From assembly GCA_030699455.1 (NCBI GenBank), contig JAUYMN010000017.1, positions 1 to 51,882 of the forward strand: DNA of 51,882 nucleotides. The letters are read 5' to 3'. The translations under genes were made by a program, and so were the position numbers. Positions 43,866 to 50,250 of this stretch are shown here, piece by piece. The stretch's first letter is position 1, and each line of letters opens with the position of its first letter. This stretch comes from Nanobdellota archaeon. GTDB lineage: Archaea; Nanobdellota; Nanobdellia; SCGC-AAA011-G17; UBA489. A model generated the notes under the pieces. That model worked only from the letters and a program-made list of their open reading frames with translations, ran no database searches and was not told where the DNA came from.

Positions 43866-44061
43866 ATGCTATAGCCCTCGTTATCATGTATTCACCAAAG
43901 CTTCTCGCGAGTCGCTTTTGTATTTTATGACTTAAAATAAACAATAATGCCTTGATAAAAGGGCGTGTGACCTTTCCTGCTATTCTCCTTAAATAGCATA
44001 CTGCTAAATTCAAATAGCAATAGGGGTAATGTTAGGTGGAAGAATATCTTTAAAAAAATTA
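43866..44061 (-). other. Spacer between DGR target gene and TR
   Basis: 196 bases. It holds an AT hairpin TATTTTA/TAAAATA (43921-43939) that may end the target-gene transcript, a hairpin AAAGC/GCTTT around an 8-base palindrome CTCGCGAG (about 43896-43917), and a TATA-like GTTTATTTTAAG read on the minus strand near 43932-43943 that could drive the TR-RT RNA. No Avd-like frame is supported. Confidence 0.5.
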
Positions 44062-44808
44062 TTATTTTCTGAAAAAAGTTTCCAAGCCTTTTTCGAAATC
44101 TTTTCTTGCTAATTTCGGAACAAATTGTCTGCTATAATTAGCAATGTCTGTAAGGTTAGGTGTGGAAATTATTGAAACAGTCTCGCCACTTCGTGGCTCG
44201 ACACGACGCACCCCGCGCACAGCGATGCCGTAGTCCAGGCACCCGAGGTTGCCATTAAGCCCAGACCTGTTGCCAACATCAAACCTATGAAGCCACGCCT
44301 GTCTTGCAAAAGGTCTCTTCTCTGGATTAGCTAAATAGACAGGCATTTCTTTTACTCCTGTTTCTTTTAAAAATTCTCCATATTCACCTGCTGACCTTCC
44401 AAAAGCAAAGGCTGTTATTTCATCTTCCTCAAATCTATTTGTAGGTATTGAGCTTGCATCTTTAAATTGAACAGAATTAACCAATGATTCTTCTACCTGT
44501 TCTTGAGTTAAATAAAATTCTTCTCCGTTTCTATTACAATTTGCTGCTTCTTCAGCATTAGCCAGTATTGGGGAGTCTCCTACTAAAAATATTCCTTTTT
44601 TAGAAACATACAAAAATCCTTCTTTTGTACGACTCCCATAATTAGCCACACGAGAACCCTCTCCTTGAGCAATCCTTAGTTCCGCAAATTGCTCTAAAGA
44701 AATAATATTATAACCATTAGCCTCAAGCTCTGCTTTTGCTTCATCGAATGGTTTTTCTACATAAGCTGATTCTATTTCTGTTGGCCTTACATCCCGAATT
44801 ATTGTCAT
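44062..44808 (-). CDS. DGR target protein with variable region
   Basis: 248 residues without signal peptide or membrane segment. The N-terminal 165 residues (start MTIIRDVRPTEIESAY, then EFYLTQEQVEESL and RFEEDEITAFAFGRSAGEYG) resemble a family I associate with DGR targets of DPANN archaea. The VR is residues 170-200 (AWLHRFDVGNRSGLNG then NLGCLDYGIAVRGV). A 48-residue tail follows the VR, whereas many DGR targets end just after it. The fold of the variable part is probably C-type-lectin-like, as in known targets; that is inference. A TATA box TTTATAAAC near 44833-44841 is about 30 bases upstream. Confidence 0.88.
   Translation of the reverse strand: MTIIRDVRPTEIESAYVEKPFDEAKAELEANGYNIISLEQFAELRIAQGEGSRVANYGSRTKEGFLYVSKKGIFLVGDSPILANAEEAANCNRNGEEFYLTQEQVEESLVNSVQFKDASSIPTNRFEEDEITAFAFGRSAGEYGEFLKETGVKEMPVYLANPEKRPFARQAWLHRFDVGNRSGLNGNLGCLDYGIAVRGVRRVEPRSGETVSIISTPNLTDIANYSRQFVPKLARKDFEKGLETFFRK
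44180..44202 (-). other. DGR hairpin downstream of VR
   Basis: Stem GCCAC/GTGGC with a GAA loop on the coding strand, extended by GTC/GAC across a 2x2 internal loop. It starts 6 bases past the VR end. Known DGRs carry a hairpin or cruciform at this place that raises homing efficiency. Confidence 0.75.
44209..44299 (-). repeat. DGR variable repeat (VR)
   Basis: Compared with the TR, coding-strand changes are ATT to TTT, GAT to GTT, GAC to GGC, AAC to CTC, AGG to GGG, TAC to TGC, AAC to GAC, AAC to ATC, GGA to GGG and ATG to GTG. These are 11 base changes giving nine residue changes (F176, V178, G179, L188, G189, C190, D192, I195, V200). Every change starts from A. Confidence 0.95.
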
Positions 44809-45076
44809 ACTCTTATTTTAAAATTTGAAGTTTATAAATGTTTCTATTATGTTCTTATTTAATAGTGGTAATAAAATAAGGATAAATAACATACCATATT
44901 ATGGGCGACTGCTTCTAACAAGTTTTATTTAGAAGAGTCTTAGTAAAACTTGACATAACAATTAAGGAAACAGCTAATGCAGATAAAATGGAAAAGCTAA
45001 TCTTTGATTCAAATAACCCAATTTAATATTAGAATAGGCTTCAGAAGATAAAGTTAAAAAACACCATTATATTGTG
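44809..45076. promoter_or_regulatory. Divergent region with two mutually exclusive hairpins
   Basis: No gene seen. The minus side holds the DGR target promoter. On the plus side, hairpin A pairs CTTCTAA (44912-44918) with TTAGAAG (44929-44935). Hairpin B pairs CAAGTTTTA (44919-44927) with TAAAACTTG (44944-44952). They share bases and cannot form together. If transcription starts near 44905 (AT tract at about 44880-44888), they would lie in a 165-base leader of the gene at 45077. Confidence 0.45.
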
Positions 45077-45826
45077 ATGTCTATGGGGAATAAGAGATTA
45101 CTGATAATTTGTATATTTTTTGTTGTGATATCTTCATCTTTTGTTGTTTCACAAAATAATTCTGGAGGTGGCTCAAGTTCAAATTCCACTTCCTATGCTG
45201 GTGGCGGATCTTTGCCCGTGATTGCCGATAATAAACATCTCAAAAACCTCTATTTTTCTGAACCTGTAAAATCCATAGATTTCCTGGTAAATAAAACTGT
45301 TTTTGCTGGAAAACCATTCCCCAAAAAAATTGAAAAACTACCTGACAAAATAAATGAAATTAAATCAAAAAATGTTTATTCCTACTTTAATATTGAATCT
45401 GACAAAAAGATAAATGATAATCTAGTATCTGCTGAAATAAAATTTAATGTTAAACGTTTTTGGATAGAAGAAAAAAATGTTGATTTTGAAGATATAACTT
45501 TGTTGATTTATGACAAAAATGGCTGGAGTGATTATGGAATCGATGTTGAATACTTTGGGGAAAACTCTGAAGATTATTTTTATTTAGCGCAGATTCCATA
45601 CTTTTCTTATTTTGCAATCATTGCAGAAAAAATGGCGGTCATTGAAGGGGATGCTTCTGAAAAGAGTTCTGTTGAAGAAATCAGGAATATTACTGAAGAA
45701 AAAATGCCTGAGGATGTTCCCAAGAAAAAATCTTCTGTTTCTTTAGTTATCTTTGGTGTTCTTTTTTTTGTTGTTTTGTATTTGACATATGAATGGTTAA
45801 TGAAGAAAAAAATTCGAAAGGTTTAA
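45077..45826 (+). CDS. Exported membrane-anchored protein with PGF-pre-PGF-like domain
   Basis: 249 residues. A signal peptide (RLLIICIFFVVISSSFVVSQ) is followed by a low-complexity Gly/Ser/Asn linker. A domain at about 85-185 ends with WSDYGIDVEY and YLAQIPYFSYFAII, the pattern of the archaeal PGF-pre-PGF domain (W...G...FS.FAI). One C-terminal membrane helix (SLVIFGVLFFVVLYLTYEWL) and a basic tail anchor it. Such domains occur on surface proteins of archaea. Start choice among GTG 45074, ATG 45077 and ATG 45083 is uncertain. Confidence 0.68.
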   Translation: MSMGNKRLLIICIFFVVISSSFVVSQNNSGGGSSSNSTSYAGGGSLPVIADNKHLKNLYFSEPVKSIDFLVNKTVFAGKPFPKKIEKLPDKINEIKSKNVYSYFNIESDKKINDNLVSAEIKFNVKRFWIEEKNVDFEDITLLIYDKNGWSDYGIDVEYFGENSEDYFYLAQIPYFSYFAIIAEKMAVIEGDASEKSSVEEIRNITEEKMPEDVPKKKSSVSLVIFGVLFFVVLYLTYEWLMKKKIRKV

Positions 45827-45856
45827 AACAATTAGAAATGAATTTTTTTCGTTTAG

Positions 45857-45958
45857 GAGCCCGTAGCTCAGTTTGGATAGAGCGTTTGCCTTCTAGCGTG
45901 GGAAAATATTCCTGTGGAAGTCAGCAAAAGGTCGCAGGTTCAAATCCTGTCGGGCTCG
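45857..45958 (+). tRNA. tRNA-Arg (anticodon TCT) with a 27-base intron
   Basis: Acceptor GAGCCCG pairs with CGGGCTC, discriminator G. D stem GCTC/GAGC with GG in the loop. Anticodon stem TTTGC/GCAAA, mature loop CTTCTAA, anticodon TCT. T stem GCAGG/CCTGT with TTCAAAT. The intron (45896-45922) lies between positions 37 and 38, the standard archaeal site cut by the splicing endonuclease. A run of five T follows. CCA is not encoded. Confidence 0.93.
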
Positions 45959-46009
45959 GTTTTTGGAGGATAGGTTAATTTAATATACTACTGCTTCTTT
46001 GATTCTTCC

Positions 46010-47920
46010 ATGAAGAAGCTAGTTATTATTATCGCATTTTTATTGATTTTGTCTATTTTGCCTGCTTTTGGCAGACTTCAGGCTCCCAAACAACTGCCCA
46101 GCAATATGGCATTTAATTCTGTCGATATGTGCTCTGATACTGATGGAGGGATTAATCCTTATGTTTATGGAGAATGCACAAAAGATGGCTCGAAATTAGT
46201 TGACAGTTGTGTTACTCCCTCAAGTGGCGCGGTTGATTCATATATAGTTAATGAGCAATACTGCGGGATTACCTGCAAGACGACTGCCATGGTTTGTGAT
46301 TCTGGTTATTGGTGTGAAAATGGAGCGTGCAAGACAGTTTATGATGTTCCAACATTACATGGTATAACTTCTCCTCTTGGAGAAAATCCTGTTTTACATG
46401 TTGGGGATATGCTTCCATTATTTTTCAATTGGTCTGATCCATCTGGAGGACATATGCCTGCCTTTAGTGAGGGGTGCAAGAGTGATGATCCTGGCGGGAT
46501 GGGAAATATTTGCAATGATCCTAATCAGCTAGACCTTGGAGAAAATACATGGTGCAATAGTGGTGTTCTTGCATATCCTAATGAGCCGTCCATCTGTTAT
46601 TTCCGTGTTGGATTTGAAGATATTGGGGAGCATACATTATATGGTTATACTTGCAATACTTACGGTTGTAGCGAGAATTTTGTAGATTTTAACTTTACTG
46701 TAGAGGGTAAGGAGATCATATACATAAGCTATTATGACAAGACAAAAGAAAATCTTAAGATGGCCAAAATTAACAATGTAGATTCTGTCAGCATTGAAAC
46801 TATTGATTCTAATTTTGGTGTTGGTGCATTTAATTCTATTATTCTGGACAGCAATGGAAACCCACATGTTTCATATTTTGATTCTGGAAAAACAGTAAAG
46901 TATGCCAAATATGTAAGAACTGGCGGAAATTGTGACACTGATGGCGAATGGGACTGCGAGACAATAGATGGAAGCATTGGCCCATATGCAAATACTCAAT
47001 TTGATGTGGGAGAATATACTACAATACTTTTGGATGGCAATGAACTGCCACAAATAATAGTCAATAATGATAAGCAGGATGGGCCATTTTTGGAGTATTG
47101 GAAACGGTTAGGGGCTGTAGGATATAGTTGTGATGAGTGGAGCTGTGAATGGATTACACAGTTTATTACTGCAGATAATTCTGCCGGAAGCATGATTAAT
47201 TCTTTAAGTGATGAATTTCCGATGGTTGTTTATATTAGTGACAATCCTGATAAGAATCGAATTGGACTTGCCCAACGGTGGCCTGGTTCTCCAAGTACAA
47301 CCTGCAATAATAGCCCGTCTTGGGATTGTTTAAGCATAATAAAACTAAATAATGGTGGCGGTTTTGGAGGAATCAATATGATTAAAGATAGTCTTAAAGT
47401 TGCTGTTTTTGAACAAGACAGAAAAAATATATGGTATATGGAAGAGGTTGGATATGGTGGAAAATGCGGTCCAACTAATGTTGATTGGAACTGTGATGTA
47501 ATTGATACAGGTATTGATAATAGTTACGATGGGAATGCAGAAATCTTCAGAATAGGCATTGCCCATTCTGCTGGAAGAACCTACCTAACATATTATGATG
47601 GAACTACAGGTCATTTGAAAGTTGCGTATAATAGCGGACTTGGAAATTGCGGACCAGATAATAGCTGGCAGTGTGATAAACTAGATTATGTTGGGGATGT
47701 TAACAGCCTACATGCTGATGATTTTGGTTCTTCAATTGCATATTCTGAAATTTCAGACAGATTTTATGTTGCATACAAAGATGCTGTTAAGGGCAATTTA
47801 AAATTAGCTTATAATGTAAGAGATGGAGGAAATTGCGGTCAGGGAAAATGGGAATGCATGACAATAGATAACGACGGTGATGTTGGTGGGTATCCTGATA
47901 TTGTTACATGGAATAATTAA
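46010..47920 (+). CDS. Large secreted protein with six CxnWxC repeats (propeller-like)
   Basis: 636 residues. Signal peptide MKKLVIIIAFLLILSILPAFG. Residues 30-115 are Cys-rich (about ten Cys, ending YWCENGACK). Residues 235-636 hold about six repeats of 60-70 residues, each with a strand such as YISYYDKTKENLKMA or VAYKDAVKGNLKLAY and a motif C-x(3-8)-W-x-C (NCDTDGEWDC, SCDEWSC, TCNNSPSWDC, KCGPTNVDWNC, NCGPDNSWQC, NCGQGKWEC). A six-bladed beta-propeller with one disulfide per blade is likely. The disulfides fit the VKOR-like enzyme. No anchor visible. Confidence 0.78.
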   Translation: MKKLVIIIAFLLILSILPAFGRLQAPKQLPSNMAFNSVDMCSDTDGGINPYVYGECTKDGSKLVDSCVTPSSGAVDSYIVNEQYCGITCKTTAMVCDSGYWCENGACKTVYDVPTLHGITSPLGENPVLHVGDMLPLFFNWSDPSGGHMPAFSEGCKSDDPGGMGNICNDPNQLDLGENTWCNSGVLAYPNEPSICYFRVGFEDIGEHTLYGYTCNTYGCSENFVDFNFTVEGKEIIYISYYDKTKENLKMAKINNVDSVSIETIDSNFGVGAFNSIILDSNGNPHVSYFDSGKTVKYAKYVRTGGNCDTDGEWDCETIDGSIGPYANTQFDVGEYTTILLDGNELPQIIVNNDKQDGPFLEYWKRLGAVGYSCDEWSCEWITQFITADNSAGSMINSLSDEFPMVVYISDNPDKNRIGLAQRWPGSPSTTCNNSPSWDCLSIIKLNNGGGFGGINMIKDSLKVAVFEQDRKNIWYMEEVGYGGKCGPTNVDWNCDVIDTGIDNSYDGNAEIFRIGIAHSAGRTYLTYYDGTTGHLKVAYNSGLGNCGPDNSWQCDKLDYVGDVNSLHADDFGSSIAYSEISDRFYVAYKDAVKGNLKLAYNVRDGGNCGQGKWECMTIDNDGDVGGYPDIVTWNN

Positions 47921-48225
47921 TTAATATCCAATCCTTCGAGGCCATAAGAGATTACTGAACCTGCGCCTACTACTGATGCAATCTCGATTGCCTTTGCTAT
48001 TTCTTCTTGAGAAGCTCCAAACGATTTTGCTTTTTCAGCATGACTTTCGATACAATAACTGCATTTAATTGCTGCAGATGCTGTCAGTGCCATTAGCTCC
48101 ATTGTTTTTTTATCAAAAGGTGAAGATTCATCAAAAACTGCATTATGCCATTCCTGATATTTTTCACCAACGTTTCCAGAGAGCTTCTTAAAAACACCTG
48201 CTTTTTTCATATGATCTATATGCAT
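47917..48225 (-). CDS. AhpD/carboxymuconolactone decarboxylase-like protein
   Basis: 102 residues, all helical. The redox motif CSYCIESHAEKAKSFG (CxxC followed by xxxH) is the AhpD signature; FDKKTMELMALTASAAIKC and EEIAKAIEIASVVGAG are also typical. Members act as thiol peroxidase partners or alkylhydroperoxidases. No peroxiredoxin is near. It overlaps the secreted-protein gene by 4 bases, end to end. A second ATG five codons in is possible. Confidence 0.88.
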   Translation of the reverse strand: MHIDHMKKAGVFKKLSGNVGEKYQEWHNAVFDESSPFDKKTMELMALTASAAIKCSYCIESHAEKAKSFGASQEEIAKAIEIASVVGAGSVISYGLEGLDIN

Positions 48226-48328
48226 AGTGTGTTAATCTTATTAAAACTTAAAAAGTTTTCTAATCTTTTGAATCATAGAATGGAAAAAATTTTAAACAAT
48301 AGAATTGCTTTAGACAATGAATCAATGG

Positions 48329-48401
48329 GGTACCGTGTCCAAGTGGTTAAGGAGATCGCCTGCAGAGCGATTATTCGCAGGTTCGAATCCTGCCGGTACC
48401 T
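48329..48401 (+). tRNA. tRNA-Cys (anticodon GCA)
   Basis: Acceptor GGTACCG/CGGTACC, discriminator T. Anticodon stem ATCGC/GCGAT with loop CTGCAGA gives GCA. T stem GCAGG/CCTGC with TTCGAAT. No intron, CCA not encoded. The promoter of the next gene starts 8 bases beyond it. Confidence 0.95.
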
Positions 48402-48408
48402 TCGATAT

Positions 48409-48418
48409 CTTTAAATAC
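48409..48418 (+). promoter_or_regulatory. TATA box of the exported-protein gene at 48460
   Basis: CTTTAAATAC, about 46 bases before the ATG, with AGAGGTG at 48447-48453. Layout and sequence match the promoter and ribosome site of the gene at 16515, which shares its signal module. Confidence 0.6.
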
Positions 48419-48459
48419 CAGAAATATCTTCACGTTTAATCGGAATAGAGGTGTTTAGT

Positions 48460-49158
48460 ATGATAAAAGAGAAAAGTTCGAGAACGTTAGTTCTTCCGGT
48501 TGTACTTGTATTGGCTGCAGCGATGATTGCTACGTCCTTAGGCGGTGGTTTGACTGGGAAGCAAATTTCTTCAGTTCAGCCGTCATACGATTCAAAGGAT
48601 AGTATTAATTTTGGAGCATCACGAGTTATTAGTATTGATGAAGGCTTTGTTGCTCCAGATGTTGCTACTGGTCTTGCCATATGGAGACTAAAATCCATAG
48701 ACTGGGCAACCCGCACTGTTGAGTTTACTAATGGTCCAAATACGAAGACTGCCAGTTTTAGTCCATATGCGGAAGATTTCTTTGGATATGAAGGAGAGTT
48801 TGTTGTTGGAGGACATGCTATTGATTTTAGGGTTAGCCCTAATAATTACGTGTTCCTTAACAGCAATGTTAACAGGGACTATAAAGTCGGAGTAGGTGAA
48901 ACATTGGTTTTTTCGGATGTAAATGTCTGCCTGAATTATCCATGTACTGGTGATGTTAAATATGCTCCAGAAGTGATGCTATTAAATAGTGTGACAAGCA
49001 CCCAAATTAACTTAACAAGACTTTATGGCGGTGGAACTTATAATTATGCAGTAAACAGTGGAAAAGCAGATATCGTCTTGAATGGCATTAGTCATAATGT
49101 AGATGTAAGCAATGGGATGATTGAATTATACCGGTCTTGGTGGGCTGAAGTGGTTTGA
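48460..49158 (+). CDS. Exported protein with shared signal module
   Basis: 232 residues from ATG 48460; an upstream GTG in frame overlaps the AGAGGTG site and is rejected. Signal core RTLVLPVVLVLAAAMIATSL, then GGLTGKQISSV, nearly the same plan as 11431-12309 (PTGQQVTSV). The mature part is beta-rich (FGASRVISIDEGFVAPDVAT, VEFTNGPNTKTASF, VSPNNYVFLNSNVN) with two Cys (VCLNYPCTG). No C-terminal anchor. Function unknown; the mature domains of the three module-bearing proteins are unrelated to each other by eye. Confidence 0.72.
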   Translation: MIKEKSSRTLVLPVVLVLAAAMIATSLGGGLTGKQISSVQPSYDSKDSINFGASRVISIDEGFVAPDVATGLAIWRLKSIDWATRTVEFTNGPNTKTASFSPYAEDFFGYEGEFVVGGHAIDFRVSPNNYVFLNSNVNRDYKVGVGETLVFSDVNVCLNYPCTGDVKYAPEVMLLNSVTSTQINLTRLYGGGTYNYAVNSGKADIVLNGISHNVDVSNGMIELYRSWWAEVV

Positions 49159-49178
49159 ACTGCTTTATTGAGCAGTTC
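49157..49178 (+). terminator. Hairpin terminator after the exported-protein gene
   Basis: GAACTGCT pairs with AGCAGTTC around TTATTG, then TTTATTTTAT. The stem begins within the stop codon. It lies where the TrmB remnant begins. Confidence 0.75.
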
Positions 49179-49179
49179 T

Positions 49180-49535
49180 TTATTTTATATGGATTACCGC
49201 CACAACAACCATGTTTCTATCATTCCTATTGGAAAAAGCATCATCAGATTTTAGCAAAAGAGAAAATCAAATGCCGAATGCTTTATCATCCTGATGTAAC
49301 TGATAAAAATTTAAAGAACAGAAACAGTTACAAATATTGTGAAGCCAGACTGATGCCTTTCAATATCGAATCTCCCTCTTGGGTAATGATCTATAAAGCT
49401 GTTGTCTTAATTGCAATCCCTCAGGGTGAAATGCCTTTTGCGTCTGAAATAACAAGTCAGCAAGTAGCAGATTCTTTCAGAAATTATTTTGAATGGTTCT
49501 GGAAACAAAGCAGACCATTTAGAAATAACCTATAA
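49180..49535 (+). pseudogene. Beheaded TrmB-family regulator fragment
   Basis: An open frame of about 117 codons that matches the TrmB C-terminal effector domain: YGLPPQQPCFYHSYWKKHHQ, then KIKCRMLYHP, YCEARLMPFN and FRNYFEWFWKQSRPF. Compare YGL...ERIKKNIELKLLFY...EARLLP...ILWDYSK in the TrmB gene at 491. The helix-turn-helix and linker are missing, and the frame has no ATG of its own near the start. The break lies exactly behind the terminator of the upstream gene, so the N-terminal half was lost or replaced by insertion of that gene. Confidence 0.7.
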
Positions 49536-49661
49536 ACTACCAATAGCTTCCAATAGCTTTTTATGTCCTTTTACAAGATCATTAAATCTATTTATTTCTT
49601 CAACAACAATCTTGTTCCTTTGTTTCTCATTCAAATCTTTTGAATGGTTTGATTTTTCCAT
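49530..49661 (-). CDS. 43-residue partner of Doc-like toxin gene
   Basis: The frame MEKSNHSKDLNEKQRNKIVV, then EEINRFNDLVKGHKKLLEAIGSL. Charged and helical. It starts inside the end of the Doc-like gene (35-base overlap) and would be translated with it. A small partner overlapping a toxin gene is often an antitoxin, but here it is downstream and without a recognised family, so this is a guess. Confidence 0.45.
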   Translation of the reverse strand: MEKSNHSKDLNEKQRNKIVVEEINRFNDLVKGHKKLLEAIGSL

Positions 49662-50034
49662 GTTTAATCCACTCTTTAATTTCTTCATCCATATAATACT
49701 TTTCACGTATTCCAAGCATTACTTTAGCTTGTTTAGGATCGTCTTCTATATTAAACTTTCCCCCATTTTGATTCAAAAATTCCTTTGTAACAATGAATGC
49801 TGTTCTTCTGTTTCCGCTGGCAAATGGATGCAGTTGAATAATCCCTTTAAGCAAACAAACTGCTTTATCATATAAATCTCCTTCTAAGATCTCACATTCT
49901 TTAATAATATGATCCAATCTACCAGAGCTAAGTACTTTTGGTCTATCCGCCTTCTTTACTTTAATAATGGTCAAAGCTAGAACATTGTATTCAATTATTC
50001 TATCAGCAGTAGGATATTTCAACCTCTTTTCCAT
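49627..50034 (-). CDS. Doc/Fic-family (death-on-curing-like) protein
   Basis: 135 residues from ATG 50034; an upstream TTG was rejected because TTATAAGTTT near 50054-50063 is 26 bases before the ATG. The Fic motif is HPFASGNRRTAF (about residues 69-80): His, Phe, Gly-Asn and Arg are kept, but Ser stands where Fic/Doc proteins usually have Asp, Glu or Asn. Doc modifies a translation factor by phosphate transfer, Fic by AMP transfer; activity with this Ser is uncertain. The small overlapping frame downstream may be its partner. Confidence 0.8.
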   Translation of the reverse strand: MEKRLKYPTADRIIEYNVLALTIIKVKKADRPKVLSSGRLDHIIKECEILEGDLYDKAVCLLKGIIQLHPFASGNRRTAFIVTKEFLNQNGGKFNIEDDPKQAKVMLGIREKYYMDEEIKEWIKHGKIKPFKRFE

Positions 50035-50227
50035 TTGTGAAATAAATAACTTCAAACTTATAAATCTAACTAAATGAAAATGGTCCCCCCTTGATTGTGT
50101 AACTAAAACTAACGGAACTCCCCTTTCTCAAAACTAAAACTGTAAGTGTAAGACGGCGCCAGTCTCTCTGCACGGTCACAAAAAAGCACAGAGAGGGTGG
50201 AAATCTAAAAAATTATAAAAATAGTAA
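50035..50227. other. Non-coding stretch with inverted repeat
   Basis: No gene. It contains CTCTCTG/CAGAGAG (about 50152-50198) around an 18-20 base loop and a plus-strand GC-rich patch (GACGGCGCC) unlike its AT-rich surroundings. The Doc-like gene promoter lies at its left edge. Confidence 0.4.
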
Positions 50228-50250
50228 AAAATAAGCCTAAGGCTTATTTT
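50228..50250 (-). terminator. Hairpin terminator at end of the S-layer-like gene
   Basis: AAAATAAGCC pairs with GGCTTATTTT around a three-base loop. On the minus strand it covers the stop codon and is followed by T-rich sequence. Confidence 0.7.

Larger units (their letters stand above)
42669..44808 (-). mobile_element. Diversity-generating retroelement (DGR)
   Basis: Order on the minus strand: target gene with VR (44808-44062), spacer, TR (43865-43775), reverse transcriptase (43745-42669). DGRs copy an RNA of the TR with errors at adenines and write the cDNA into the VR, changing the target protein. The essentials are present: DGR-type RT, adenine-specific TR/VR differences, a GC-rich VR end, and a hairpin just past the VR. 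No accessory avd gene was found. The element sits between leuS and a secreted-protein gene. Confidence 0.93.

Noticed and set aside
43801-44013. 70-codon minus-strand frame overlapping the TR, considered as an Avd gene
   Set aside because: It runs through the TR in a different frame from the target gene, has no helical-bundle Avd pattern, and its composition follows the TR.
48145-48414. 89-codon plus-strand frame
   Set aside because: It runs through tRNA-Cys and antisense to the AhpD-like gene.
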